DNA of 64,000 nt. Source: Undaria pinnatifida. Lineage: Eukaryota > Sar > Phaeophyceae > Laminariales > Alariaceae. Made by a program: the position numbers and the translations under genes. Shown here piece after piece: positions 1 through 10,950 of this stretch; the first letter of the stretch is position 1, and the number at the start of each line of letters is the position of its first letter. The notes under the pieces are model-generated. The model did no database searches and was not told the origin of the DNA. It worked only from the letters and a program-made list of their open reading frames with translations. The stretch covers positions 14,069,401-14,133,400 of the forward strand of contig JABAKD010000010.1 in the NCBI GenBank assembly GCA_012845835.1. The letters are read 5' to 3'.

Positions 1-2700
1 TGTGTCGTGAAAATTGCTCTTCTCGTCGAAAAGAGACAATTGAGGTCGAATACAGACCAGTAGGGTTGCAAGAAAGAATGTTCATTGGGCCCGTGACAAA
101 ACGCGAAACCGCCAAAATAGTTTTGGGGCATATGTTGTTAATTCGGGTGGTGACGTGCTGCAGGGTCGAAAGAGAATGCTAAAATTTGTCGGGCCTGCGC
201 CGGAATATGCGAAACCGCCAATTCTCTTTTGGAAATGTGTGTTTTCGGGTGCTAATTATCTTTTTGGAGGACGTGTTTTTCGCGTAGTAGTGACGTGTGT
301 TGGTTCATGGTCTGGTGTATAGAAGAACGTGATTCCTTGTGCAACCTTTGTTTTTGTTTCGTAGGTTTTTTGGGATTGTTGGGGTTATTGGTTGGTTATA
401 TAGAACACGTGGAAGTAAGTGTGCAACTGCGCACCACAGCAAGTAAATCATTTGATTCGAAACGCATCGCGCAACTCGCAAAGCTGAGCGTGAGTATCGT
501 GAGCCTCAACCGGTAAAACTCACAGCTGGGACGTACTTGAAGCAGTTTTTGTTTTAATTACACGTACAAACATTTTATGACACGGCGCGAACGGCGACAC
601 TTCCTTTTGTTTTGAAACTATTTTTTATCGCATCGCTGGAACAAGGCGTGCGCCGTGTGTGGCAAATACAAAATCACTCGCTGCATTGAATAATCAGCGA
701 CAGTAAAAAAGTCGTCGTCAGCTTCGCGCCACCCACCACCCACCGATACTACACACCACTCACGTTTTATCTATTCCACCTGGTAGACTAAAGCTTTGGT
801 GACCACGTTTTGATCGTCTTGCCGCCGCGATGCACAGCACATTATTTGCTTGTATTTGGAAAAACAAGGACGCCTGATATTTCAGCTTTGATATCTGAAA
901 AGATGGCACTTATTTGTAAGTCGTAGTGTCGCCTGGCTTTTTTACCCAGCAGAAACTATCACAAATGCTTGCCTCTGGTAAGTACCATTTTTTGCGCTAC
1001 GGAAATCCCCTAGGCATGCGGCCCTGTCACACTCCAATCGCAATCCTCTTCGACTCAAAAAAGGTATTCAGATATCGAACGGATCAGATCCCTGTCAAAT
1101 GATATATAAGATATATGCCTTACAAAGGGCAGACAGATCCCTGGTGTATATAACCTGGCAATGCGTATAGACCACCCCTACTAATTACTAACGATCCATG
1201 TCTTTCAGGGCAGACAGATCCCTGACATATAGATAATCTGCATGGCGTATAGATCATGTTGCCGGATGAGAGATGGATGATCTAAATGATCTATTAATAG
1301 TTAATAGCACTTGTGTGCTATTGATAGCTTGGATCTGTACCACACAGATCATGCGCAACATACGAATACCATGACCACAAGTATAGGATCTAGATGATCT
1401 AGATCATGTTGATGTTCAATGTGCGAAAGTATTAGAGTAACTTGCAGAGAGTGGTGGTTACGTTTCATAGTGACCGTGACTATTTAATACTCCAAACGTG
1501 GGTTCGATTATCGAATTACCAGGTTGGATTTTCGTCGGGGTCCGAGACGTTGTCGCCCATAGCCGCGACTGGACTCGACGAAAACAGAATCGTCAAAAAA
1601 ATACAAAAATGAAAATGTGTTTAGGCACAAGTGGCCTGCATGCCAGCACACCATGACACATCATTGTCGGCATGCTCACCAAAAACTAATCATGTGCATT
1701 AATTACGTTCACCGTCCACCTGCGCCTTCGAGGGCGGCAAGCCCGCTTCAAGTTGTTCGCATAGACCATCGAGACCACCACCCGCTATGTATCTGTTCTT
1801 GGCTGTCAAAAACACAGCTTTGCCCGACGCCGTGCAACATCCCACTGGCCCAAAATGTAAGCATGTTGGATATTAATCTTAATGCCCGCAACAGTCCCTA
1901 TATTTCCGTCCAGAGTGTTCTAGCTCTCCGTCGCACTTTCATCTCGGTAGAGCACCGACCTACGCGACGTCAAAACTACGTGCCGCAAAAGAAGTGCTGT
2001 AGTATGATATGTACTGTCCGACAGCTAGTTACACCAACACCTTAATGCTATGTGCCGCAAAAGAGCTACCAGGTACGTGTAACGCCCAACAATAGCACCC
2101 AGTCGCCAAAAGTAATACCATCAAAGCCAGAAGAACGCAGCCAGCGGGCTGACACCGTGGTGCGGGAGCCCACCCGAGACAGCAGCCCACCATCGGTAAC
2201 GACGAATCCACATGCACAGATCACGTTTCTTACCGTCGCTCAGGTGCACTGCTTTTGCAAGCTACCAGAAAAAACTCTTGCATACAAGATTTGACAGTGG
2301 CTATCATAGCGCAAACACCAACGGCAAACAACCCGCCTCCTTCTACTCAATAGTCACGACTGCATGGTTTCACCTCCAATCTGACGCAATAGCAGGACAG
2401 TGGTATGTAGTACGGGGCGAGAGCTCTAACGACCCTCCCCCCCCAAACAGGTTGAAGCAAGGCAAGTAAACTACAAAAAAACAGAGGCACTGCTTGCTGC
2501 GATCGGCTGAACCAAAAACAGGCGCCGACATCGAAAATACCGTCGGGTGCGGCAGCCGACCGCAAACTGCGGTGCGCAAACTACGCCTAGCGCCCCCCAA
2601 TAGCAGCTTCCACTTCGTCCGGAATTATAAGGACTGCCTAGGTATTAATACTAGCATAAAACGCTTCTAATATTTCCGTACAGCGTCGTACAGCGCAAAA
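1..2700. other. Region without a recognised gene; degenerate short repeats
   Basis: I see no exon with convincing protein character here. Around 60-300 a degenerate direct repeat of about 115-120 bp recurs, sharing the string gcgaaaccgccaa and a gtgacgtg ending. Around 1120-1260 the string gggcagacagatccctg appears twice, about 80 bp apart, and is followed by gatctagatgatctaga-type sequence. The stretch from about 1600 to 2700 lies downstream of the stop codon of the minus-strand gene at 2701-7992 and may hold its 3' UTR; no poly(A) site could be assigned. Confidence 0.5.
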
Positions 2701-5524
2701 CTAGTAGTCGTCCTCTTCGAAGCCGGAAGACTTTTTTGCCATGGAGGGCAAAAAGGGAGCCAGCACGATGCCAACACGCCCTACACACTCGAAACCCGGA
2801 GCGATGTCCCCCTCGAAGTAGCGGACCTGCAATCCCGCGTCCGGCGTGTCCCAGAGGAAAAACTTGTTCAGCTCGAACTCTCGGTCTGCTCTGTCCACCA
2901 CCAAGAGCATCTCGGTAACCTGACCGAGGGCGTTTGCACCGAAGGCGTGGGACAACGGTCAACCCCTTTGGACATTTTTACCACGGTGATGGGGACAAAC
3001 TACAACTTGGAATTAACGTGGGTTCATTTTCTTCTCCAGTAGCAAAAGGGCTAAGTCTAACTCCTCGGGTCCCGACTGCACACGGACAACTGTCGAAAAG
3101 CAATTAACGATGACAGCAGTATCGGCCACACCAAGCACAGCACGGGGCCCCTTCAGGTAGGACATACCACAGGTATATCCGATACTGATATATATATATA
3201 TGTAAGGTGCTGTGCGGCACGTATGCAGCACGGTGAACATTATGCTACCATGTACGTTCTTCCTACTGCTGTAGACGTTGCTGTAGTCGTGTTATCAGAT
3301 ATAAATCGTCCCTTTTTCGGTCGAAATACATGAGTCACAAAAGTGTTACAGCAGTAACACACTTGCAAGCACCCCACTGCCCACCTTTGCGTCGTCGGCA
3401 GGCAGGAGTTGGCGTTGTCGAAGCAAAGGGGGCTGTACACGACGCATGCTAGGGGACGGCGCCTAAAATTATCTGAGCGTCCTGCTCAAGGATTATCTAT
3501 ACGAACTCCACCAAAAAACTAGCTTCGAGAGAGGATTAAAGTGCAAACAAGAATAACGATCCCCATGGCCTAAAAAACAAAATCCCAAAAATGTCGAAAA
3601 ATAGCAAACCGTTATCCGCATCCCGACACCCCTTAGTTGAAAAGTCGGATCGATAAAAACAACAACAAAAATAATGCCAAAAAGTGCTACCCCTGCCGCA
3701 GCAAGGGTTTATACACCGTATGGAACACCTTGCTTGCAATAGGAAGAAAAAAAACGCCAATGGAAATGCATTGAAACCCACGGTCTCGACAGGGGAAAAC
3801 AGAAACGGGCCAGGGCAGCTCCGGCTGTTTTACGTGGTGTGGTTGGTCGATGCACGTGACATTTTTGCCCCCTCGAGTCCCAAACGGGACAAGACAGCGG
3901 GAGCTATCTTACCAAGCTTGGCCAGCGCCACTTGAGCCCAACGCACCTCGTTTTGTGGCATCTGGATGTTCAGGTCCGTGTTCGGTATTACGATCGCCAC
4001 CGGCTCCACCATGTCGTGCACAATCGCGCCGCCGGGTATCGCAACCGTGCCCAACTGGACGAGCCGTTATTGCGTCGAGCGGGGGGCGAGAAGGGGGGGG
4101 GGGGGTCAGTAGTCTGCCGTTTGAGGATCCATTTCACTGGCAGGATATCGGATACTGGCCTGGACTTAGCTGTCAAGGTGGAATGTTGTTGCGGCCGCCG
4201 CGAGCAACGTACATCAAGCATCGTACAGCGAGAAACGCACAACGCGCAACGGGCAATCTTCGCCGCAAGACGTCGTCGTGGACACATCATGGTTCCGCAC
4301 GCAATACCTTGTACCTATTTGTTGCTCTCCGCTTTCGCAAGTACACTTTTAAGCGGTATTACAGCACATCAATCAACAACCCCACCGCGGAGTGTACAAA
4401 AAGAGGTACACGGTGTTCGCCTCCGCTTCGCACATCGGAATTTCCGCTGTAACTCCACTCTTCTGAAGGCTACACTGTATATACTACTAGGTATTGAAAA
4501 CGGTAAGGAGTCACCGTCAGGGCCTCTTTTTTTATCGACTCAGAGTCACTCGCACGAGTGGCCCCCTATGTGCGTGCCGGCTTCGCGATACACACGACCG
4601 CTCTACGTGTGAGGCGAGTTAATTGTTACGCTGCGTCGACCAAAAAAAACGAGATTTCGTTTTTTGAGAGACGTGCTTAGCGACGCCCGCGAGCAGCCCC
4701 AAACCGGCAGAGACAATATGTTTTACGTGCAAAGAATACTATATACAATACTATAAAACCTCATCCTTGGTCCTCCAAGAGCAATCAAAGCAACACCGCC
4801 ACCCCGACTGTTTCGATGAAGATCAAATCAATACGATGACGACACCAACAAAACGCCCACCTCACACCACTTCGACCCACCCCATCTACCCCACCCGAAC
4901 CCACCCCACCCCGCCCCACCCCACCCCACCCCAACCCACCACACCCCGTTTTACAGGCTCGGCACTGCGTTGTATACCTGGGGGCCGGTGGGGTCCGAGA
5001 AGTCGTACTGCCACATGCCTATCTCCGCGGGCGGGGAGACGCCTACCGCCATTATGTCCGCTGCGGTTAACCCGGGCAGAGCACCCGCCACCTGCACGAT
5101 GCGAGGCGCGAAAGTCTCGTCGTCGAGCTGCTCTACGGGAAGAAAGCGCGACCTCATCCCGTGGGCACCTTCTAGAGGGGCAGCCTAAACGAGGGAGGGA
5201 GGGAGGGGGGGAGGGAAGGGGGGAGGGATGGTGTTACTACGTATTACTGTTGTACACGGTGAACAATAGACCACAGCAGCGGCAGTACGCGCAATACTCG
5301 GAGGTGGGTGGAAAAATTTTCAATCAGCTTCCAAGTGACTTAAGTGAGAAAGGAGGGAACGGCCCATTCGTTTTTCACACGAGGCACCGCTGCTGAAGCT
5401 GTTCCTCGGTTTCTCTGTCGGCGCCTCGGCGTTTTTTCCCTGAAGATGTCGGTATTGCTGAAGACACACAACATCCCCTCTCGATTCAAACAACACCAAT
5501 AAGCAATAACAACAGCAGCAGCAG

Positions 5525-5610
<86 letters not shown>

Positions 5611-5612
5611 GC

Positions 5613-5703
<91 letters not shown>

Positions 5704-5714
5704 GCAACAACAGC

Positions 5715-5754
<40 letters not shown>

Positions 5755-6925
5755 GGTGATACGGTGAACGATTTCAGTTGTGTACAATGGCATGGTAACT
5801 TTTCGTTACGATAGCATCCTCCCCATTAGAGAGAGGCCGTTCACCCACACCGTCGTACAAACGACGCACGGACCAAACGAGAACGGCACAGCAGGCGCAG
5901 TCGTTATTTTGGCGACGCGTAGTCTAACCCCTTGTTGCAATGCTTCAAATAGCTGTGGTGTAGTGTTTACTAACAAACAGCCCGGTTGCTCCTACGGCAA
6001 ACGATTGTGGCTTGACCTCCTACGGTACGGTATACGTGCACTGTAACGTACTCGCACGTTGTGGTTAACGAGTATCACGTCTGCGATGGCGTTGGTCTGC
6101 GTGCTGGTACGATCACGTCGGGCGTCGGGTGTGCGTACAGTATCAGAGAAAAAGGCTTAGCGCGTACCAAGCGCATACCATGCCAGCACAACACTTGCCC
6201 GTTTGAGGGGAGAGGCGATCTGTCATATGCAATTGTCATATTCGCAGCAGCACCGAACTTGCGGCCCTGAGCAAGCACAACACTACGACCAAGTCGTGTT
6301 CACATGTTCACATGAATATAATCGTACTCGTATACCATCTGTGTACAATGTAACATACCCAGCATACGTCTACCCCAGGTACCTGGTACTACCGCATATG
6401 ACGGTGTACATCACCCGGGACGTTGTACACCACACCCCTTGATTATACCACCCAGGTGATGAAATAGTTCAAATCCCAAGAACAACCACCCGATTTACCA
6501 CCCGGGCACGTTGTATACCACTTTCCCTTTCCTTTCCTTTTTCGTTTTCGCTTTCTTTTCTTTTCTTTCGTTTCTTTTTTCCAATTGACTTGCGTCTGTC
6601 GTGCGTATGCGTAGTGATAGGTACTACATGCAGTATATACGTGGTAGTCTTCTTTGGGTGGCAAGCGGTATAGTCGGTTTTTCCAGGCGCGAGTAGTGAG
6701 ACGTACGCACCAGTATGGAACTGGAACATCGTAGGCTGACTCCCGATTTCACTTTTATATGTTTTTGGTGGAGGCATGAATTGCGTCAGCGGCGATATAT
6801 GCGTGTACCACCTTTGGTTTGTTTGTGTTTTTTTCCCTGGGGTATTCCTCAGCTCCAGAGTGACTGGAGCCTATCCTGTGACCACAGACTTGATTGTGCG
6901 AGTTGATGTGAGAACAACAACAACG

Positions 6926-6964
<39 letters not shown>

Positions 6965-7992
6965 TACCACACCCCCTGTGGTGTCATGCCTCATAATCGT
7001 GAGGACACCCCCACATGTCTGCCCCCCCGGTCGTTTGCGGTCATTTTCAATCTTGCACGTGGGCCCAGACCAATACGGCCCTATACCCAATCCTAACCCT
7101 TAACCCAAATTATTTGGCGGGCTTGAGGTCGGCAGCGGCAGTCGCGCCACACGGCAGCGTGGTTATATTAATAATACTCGTAGTGTTGCAGTTTTTTCGT
7201 TACCCCCCCGTTTATCATCCCCCCTAGAGTAAGGAACATCGCGCGGTAACGCGTTTTATCGAATCCAAAATGGTCACCCAATTTATCACCGGCGGATGGA
7301 GCATATCACACCCCTGGAGTAGCGCTATATCCCACCTGGTGATAAGTTTTTGGAGCGCATATTGCTATTAACGGAGGGTTGGTAGCCACTTGCGAGTTGA
7401 TGCAAGCAGACAGAAACACACAGCCGCAAACACGAAATCGATCGCAGCTTTTCCAGCCAGAGGCATCCAGCCATCAATCATCCTAGCCGTATGAACACAA
7501 AGCAACCTCTTCTGCCCACAACATAACCCCAACCAGCTATACGTACCGAGTACCACAACTGGTTATGAGTTGTTAGGAGCACCAATTGCTATCACCGGGG
7601 GTGTGGTAGCCTCTTGGGCAGACGGAAGCACACAGCCGCAAACATGAAAATCGATCGGCTTTTCCAGCCAGCAGCATGCAACCATCAATCATCCTAAACA
7701 GGTGAACACAAAGCAACCTCTTCTGCCCCCACCAGCACCCTAGCCAGCTACCGAGCTACCTCAGCAGAGGGACGGTATCGTACCCCTTGCTAGCCGAGAG
7801 AGTGCCTGTTGCTGTGTACATGCGGTACATGCGACGACTCACCATGGACAAGCTCCGTCGACCAGCGGCATCGGTACCAGTCCCTCTGTTTGCGCAAGGT
7901 GCACGCAACGCTGGGTTCACTACGAAACCTCTGGCCCCCGCCAGCATCAGTGCGCACGCAACCGCGTATATTCTAGGCATCATGGAGCACAT
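2701..7992 (-). CDS. Plastid-targeted protein of unknown function, five exons, 232 aa
   Basis: Exons on the minus strand are 7992-7843, 5130-4978, 4054-3947, 3150-3082 and 2919-2701 (stop at 2701). All junctions are phase 0. The first donor (ATG|GTGAGT) is very good; the others are GTATAC, GTGCGT and GTGCAG. The N-terminus has a hydrophobic core ending in LAGARG-FVVNP, a signal peptide followed by a Phe-type plastid transit motif. The mature part starts near QLDDETFAPR. It contains MWQYDFSDPTGPQ, a Gly/Val/Ile-rich segment (GTVAIPGG, VEPVAIVIPNTDL), then VVDRADREFELNKFFLWDT, and ends acidic (FEEDDY). I do not recognise the family; the alternating hydrophobic pattern suggests a beta-rich soluble protein. 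The donor of exon 4 is the least certain: frame also stays open for 19 codons past it, but only the GTGCAG donor matches the phase of the last exon. The gene probably acts in the plastid stroma; this is inferred from targeting only. Confidence 0.72.
4855..4945. repeat. (CCCCA)n-like low-complexity tract in intron 2
   Basis: Pyrimidine-rich ccacccc units repeat with small variations inside the second intron of the minus-strand gene at 2701-7992. It lies just 3' of the exon 2 donor on the coding strand, where it reads as a G-rich run. Confidence 0.8.
5511..5754. repeat. (CAA)n/(CAG)n microsatellite in intron 1
   Basis: About 240 bp of caa units with interspersed cag units. It lies in the first intron (7842-5131) of the unknown plastid gene and is transcribed as TTG/CTG repeats on the coding strand. 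Long poly-Leu or poly-Cys frames across it are artefacts of the repeat. Confidence 0.95.
6360..7360. repeat. Short inverted repeats with tatcaccgggg motif, plus (CAA)n
   Basis: This intron 1 stretch contains repeated short palindromic pieces with accacacccctggagta, taccacccgggt and ggtgataa. Similar pieces occur near 9610-9700, 11890-11970, 25530-25660 and 26220-26375. A short (CAA)n tract lies at 6913-6963. The part near 7030-7160 (cccagaccaa, then a telomere-like aatcctaaccctt, then gcggcagtcgc) is homologous to about 25930-26040, so this is a dispersed repeat family and not unique sequence. Confidence 0.6.
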
Positions 7993-8120
7993 GATCTACA
8001 GCAGTCCGCGTGTAAGCCCTCGCTCGTGCGTGTTGATTTTGTGAGCAACCCTTGGTGCCTACACGGGGTTTATAACATCTAGAAGGCTTTGTGGGAAAGG
8101 GTGTTACAAGCCCTAAAAAG

Positions 8121-8240
8121 TAGGGGTGTCACCCGCCGGGAAAATACCCGGGTACCCGATACGGGTACCCGGGTATTGAGCTCCCCACGGGTACCCGGTT
8201 CCACTTTTTCAGTACCCGGGTATCGCATGGGTTACCCCCC
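8121..8240. repeat. Left subterminal palindromic repeats of the hAT element
   Basis: Several copies of gggtacccgggta in both orientations lie within 120 bp of the left end. The same sequence lies mirrored near 8930-9020 at the right end. They are candidate transposase-binding sites. Confidence 0.7.
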
Positions 8241-8246
8241 TACCAT

Positions 8247-8375
8247 TCAACAGAGCGTCTGTTCTCCAAGGCAGGGCTGACCATGACGAAGAAGCGCTCC
8301 CAACTCAAGGGAGACAGAGTGGACCAGCTGGTCACTGTGCGTTCGGCTGTAGCGTCGGGTCTCCTCGACAAGTAA
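8247..8375 (+). pseudogene. hAT transposase C-terminal remnant (hATC dimerisation region)
   Basis: The plus-strand frame reads STERLFSKAGLTMTKKRSQL and then GDRVDQLVTVRSAV before a TAA stop at 8373. This matches the well-known end of hAT transposases (S-x-ER-x-FS-x-AG-x-x-x-T-x-x-R-x-x-L, then a Val/Leu-rich helix). Only about 42 residues survive; the zinc finger, catalytic domain and most of the dimerisation region are missing. The remnant starts directly next to the left subterminal repeats, which indicates an internal deletion that joined the left end to the gene's 3' end. Confidence 0.85.
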
Positions 8376-9050
8376 ATAATTCTGGATTGTTTCTTACGTC
8401 GAGAATTTAGTTTGCCGCCGACGCGGCCAAGCGACAACGGCACAGTCCCTATCCCGCCTGTCCACTGTGCTTTGTAAGGGCGGAGGGAGGAGGTAGGAAA
8501 GGAGTAGTAGTGGGGAGGTAGGAAATCCTACTGGGCTTCGTGGGTACAGGGGGGGTGTTCACCAAGTTGTTGAACTTTTCACGCTCGAGGCAGCAGCAAG
8601 CAGTCCGGCGTTGTTCCTGTTTTACTGTCGTCTCTCTCGTGTTCCGTTTGATTTTCTGTACTTCACGAAATGCATGTACTTGGACCAACTACCGTACCTT
8701 TGTGCAGATCGCGGCGTACAAAATAAATACATACGAACGATACATAATAGTAGTTCATGGAGAAATAAGAGTTTGTGTCGGCCCGTACGCTGGGACGCCG
8801 GTTGTTTTACACGGGGAACAGAAGCCCGAAGCACATGTGATACTAATGCCTTACATGGCTGATTCAGAAAGAAGGTGAGCCCGCTTCCCGTCTGTACCCC
8901 CCGTTCGACTACAGCAGTGGATGGGATGGATACGGGTACCCGGGTACCCGGATACCCGGGTACCCGTACGGGTACCCGGGTACAACTACGGAGACCCCAC
9001 CGGGTACCCGGTTCCTGTTTTTCCCGGCGGGTGACACCCCTACTAAAAAG

Positions 9051-9690
9051 CTAAAAAGTCACAATAAATAATAGACAAAAAAATGATAAAAGCTCCGCTT
9101 TTATAAATAAAAAACGGTCCTTAAATTTCCGTTCTGAGTGTACCAGGTTTCAAAGGAACACCAGCAAACGCTGAACAGCAGAGCAAACAAAGCGCCCCTT
9201 GAAGTGTTGCTTCGTGCTGCTGGGGTGGTGGGTGATTGAAGCTTACTACTGCTGTGTACGGTGTGCTCGTTTTTATCTGCTTGTAATTTCCATAACCATA
9301 TAGACTACTCCCATGTATTTTAGCTGTCTGTGGTGTGAGCTCGTTCATCCACTTACTTCTTGCTGCTTGCTGGACCATGGGAGGTGTGTTTTCTTTTTTT
9401 TTTGTGTCTTGATTTCATTTGATTTTGCAGTGTTTATTTCAGTAATTAATCGGACGGACGGACGGACGGACGGACACAACTAACTTCACGAGTCACACTT
9501 ATGAATACCCTGGTAAGGTTTTGGGTTTCTCGCCACAAAGCAATATCAAATGCATTTTCCGCCACTGTGGCAGAGCAGCAGTACCAGGTGCATGTGATCT
9601 ATATACCGTACCTGACACAATATAACACACCCCGGTGATAACATGTAGGGATTTAAAAATATTATCACCGGGTGTGGTATCCTGTGGGGG
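9051..9690. other. Intergenic region, (CGGA)n and a small inverted repeat
   Basis: No exon is recognised. A run of cgga units lies at 9451-9475. At about 9620-9690 cacaccccggtgataa and ttatcaccgggtgtgg form an inverted pair around a 25-30 base centre, the same short palindromic family as at 6360-7360. Confidence 0.55.
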
Positions 9691-9696
9691 GTGTGA

Positions 9697-9996
9697 TATT
9701 GTTATAAGGCTTAGTTTGGGTAAGCTATAATTGGTTAACCTTTTGCAAGTGGTCAAACGGACTAATACCCCACTAACTCCCTAACAAATAAATGGCGTCG
9801 TCGACAGACCATGGGTTTTTGGGTCGTGGGTTCGATCCCCACCATCCACAATAATAATAAACTTTTCAGATTTTCCCCATGTCGAACTTGAAAAATACTC
9901 TCCCTGGTACCCCAGGGAATGAAACGGCTTGGATAATTGACAGGTCCGCCCGTATATCCGACCGACCTGCTATCCCGCCGTTTCAGGGGGGTAGAG
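9697..9996 (+). mobile_element. tRNA-derived SINE-like repeat (family 1), copy 1
   Basis: The unit starts gttataaggcttagtttggg and ends in gccgtttcagggggg. It contains an A-box-like TGGTCAAACGG (9750-9760) and a perfect B-box GGTTCGATCCC (9829-9839) set in a T-arm-like stem gtggg/cccac, followed by catcca like a tRNA 3' end. These are RNA polymerase III internal promoter elements. The A-to-B distance (68 bp) is longer than in a normal tRNA, as in a tRNA with an intron or a rearranged SINE head. The tail carries gaaacggc and gccgtttc in inverted orientation. Confidence 0.65.
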
Positions 9997-10078
9997 TGTT
10001 ATAAGGCTTAGTTTGGGTAAGCTATTGGTCAACCTTTTGCAAGTGGTCAAACGGACTAATACCCCACTATAACCTTAA
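9997..10078 (+). mobile_element. SINE-like family 1, head fragment
   Basis: Directly abutting copy 1, the head agtgttataaggcttagttt through the A-box and accccacta is repeated, and then stops before the B-box. The tail-to-head junction with copy 1 shows that the family forms tandem chains. Confidence 0.6.
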
Positions 10079-10099
10079 CAATATCTTGTGTACGCCGGG

Positions 10100-10390
10100 T
10101 GATAAAGTGCCGCTCGCAGGGGGCCCAAGGGCGGTTTGATAAACCAGGGCCCAAGGGCGGTTTGATAAACCAGGGCCCAAGGAGGGTTTGATAAACTAGG
10201 GGGTGTGATAGGACGTCCGAACACCCACAAAAGATGTGTTTGGGGGTAGGGGGGGTGATAAAAAGGGGGTGTGATGGCACGTCCGAACACCCACAGGGTG
10301 TGTTTGGGGGTGTGACAAAAGCGGGTGTGATAACAATTGAACCGTTGCTGCGGCACACTTGAAGGGGTGTGGTATGCCTGAACGAACACT
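10100..10390. repeat. Short tandem repeats (ggtttgataaaccagggccc)
   Basis: The 26-bp unit ggtttgataaaccagggccc-aagggc occurs about three times at 10115-10195. It is followed by two related blocks with cgtccgaacacccac and gggggtgtgat at about 10210-10330. No gene is seen. Confidence 0.7.
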
Positions 10391-10391
10391 T

Positions 10392-10531
10392 GCGCCAGCT
10401 AGCGTTGGGCTGCGAAAGCAACTGAGTTAAATCGACACACGACGCGTATGAAAGTACGTGGAAGTGTGGTGAGCTAAAGCTTTATTTTTCCCCATCCGCC
10501 GGAGGATGAAAAAAAAAAAAAAAAAAAAAAA
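10392..10531 (+). mobile_element. Short poly(A)-ended retroposon-like unit, copy 1
   Basis: A block of about 118 bp starting gcgccagctagcg and ending gccggaggatg is followed by about 23 A residues. Near-identical blocks, also A-tailed, lie at 32789-32926 and, more diverged, at 30090-30219. Just before the tail there is ttatttttcc, similar to an Sm-protein site, and then catcc-gccgga-ggatg, which can fold as a short stem-loop. This suggests a retroposed small RNA. I do not recognise a known snRNA. Confidence 0.5.
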
Positions 10532-10950
10532 TGCATCTGCCCCGCACTCCTGCTGTAGGTACCTACCTGTGATACCGGGTTGTTGTAAAACAAAGGGGCC
10601 CAACCTAGGTGACGAAACTCCTTAGCACATTACCTCGGCGATGACTCAACCCCCTCAAACCCCGAAGAAAGCTTCAAACAAAATACGGGCTTGGATTGGA
10701 GCATGGAAAAATATAATATACCTAAATCGAAGGTACCTCGCCCGATATGATACGAGGCGGTGGCTGCTGATATGTTATAGGTGGCCATCCGTCCTGCCCC
10801 CACACAAAAGTAGGCTGCTGCTACCTACCTCGCTATCGGTACGACCAAAAAAGAGTTACGCAGAGACACCACGACCACCAAAAATCGAAGCCATAAACCA
10901 CAAATCTACACTACGATATCGCCGGGGTGTGTTATCTTATGTACCCCGTG

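Larger units (their letters stand above)
8121..9042 (+). mobile_element. hAT-type DNA transposon derivative, 922 bp
   Basis: The ends are inverted: the left end reads TAGGGGTGTCACCCGCCGGG and the right end is its complement. The element is flanked by an exact 8-bp direct repeat CTAAAAAG (8113-8120 and 9043-9050). Eight-base target duplications and a TAGGGGTG-type end are hallmarks of hAT elements. Both subterminal regions carry dense gggtacccgggtacc palindromes, a typical arrangement of transposase-binding subterminal repeats. A transposase C-terminus remains inside, so this is an internally deleted copy and not a random MITE. It lies just upstream of the start of the minus-strand plastid gene at 7992. 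Confidence 0.88.

Noticed and set aside
3913-3946. Alternative donor (CTTG|GTAAGA) for exon 3 of the unknown plastid gene
   Set aside because: A good-looking donor, but it is phase 1 and no acceptor downstream keeps the frame; the GTGCGT donor at 3946 joins in phase with the next exon.
7080-7110. Telomere-like aatcctaacccttaaccc, and a similar string near 25981
   Set aside because: Only two to three degenerate units, and both lie inside a dispersed repeat; not a telomere or clear interstitial telomeric array.
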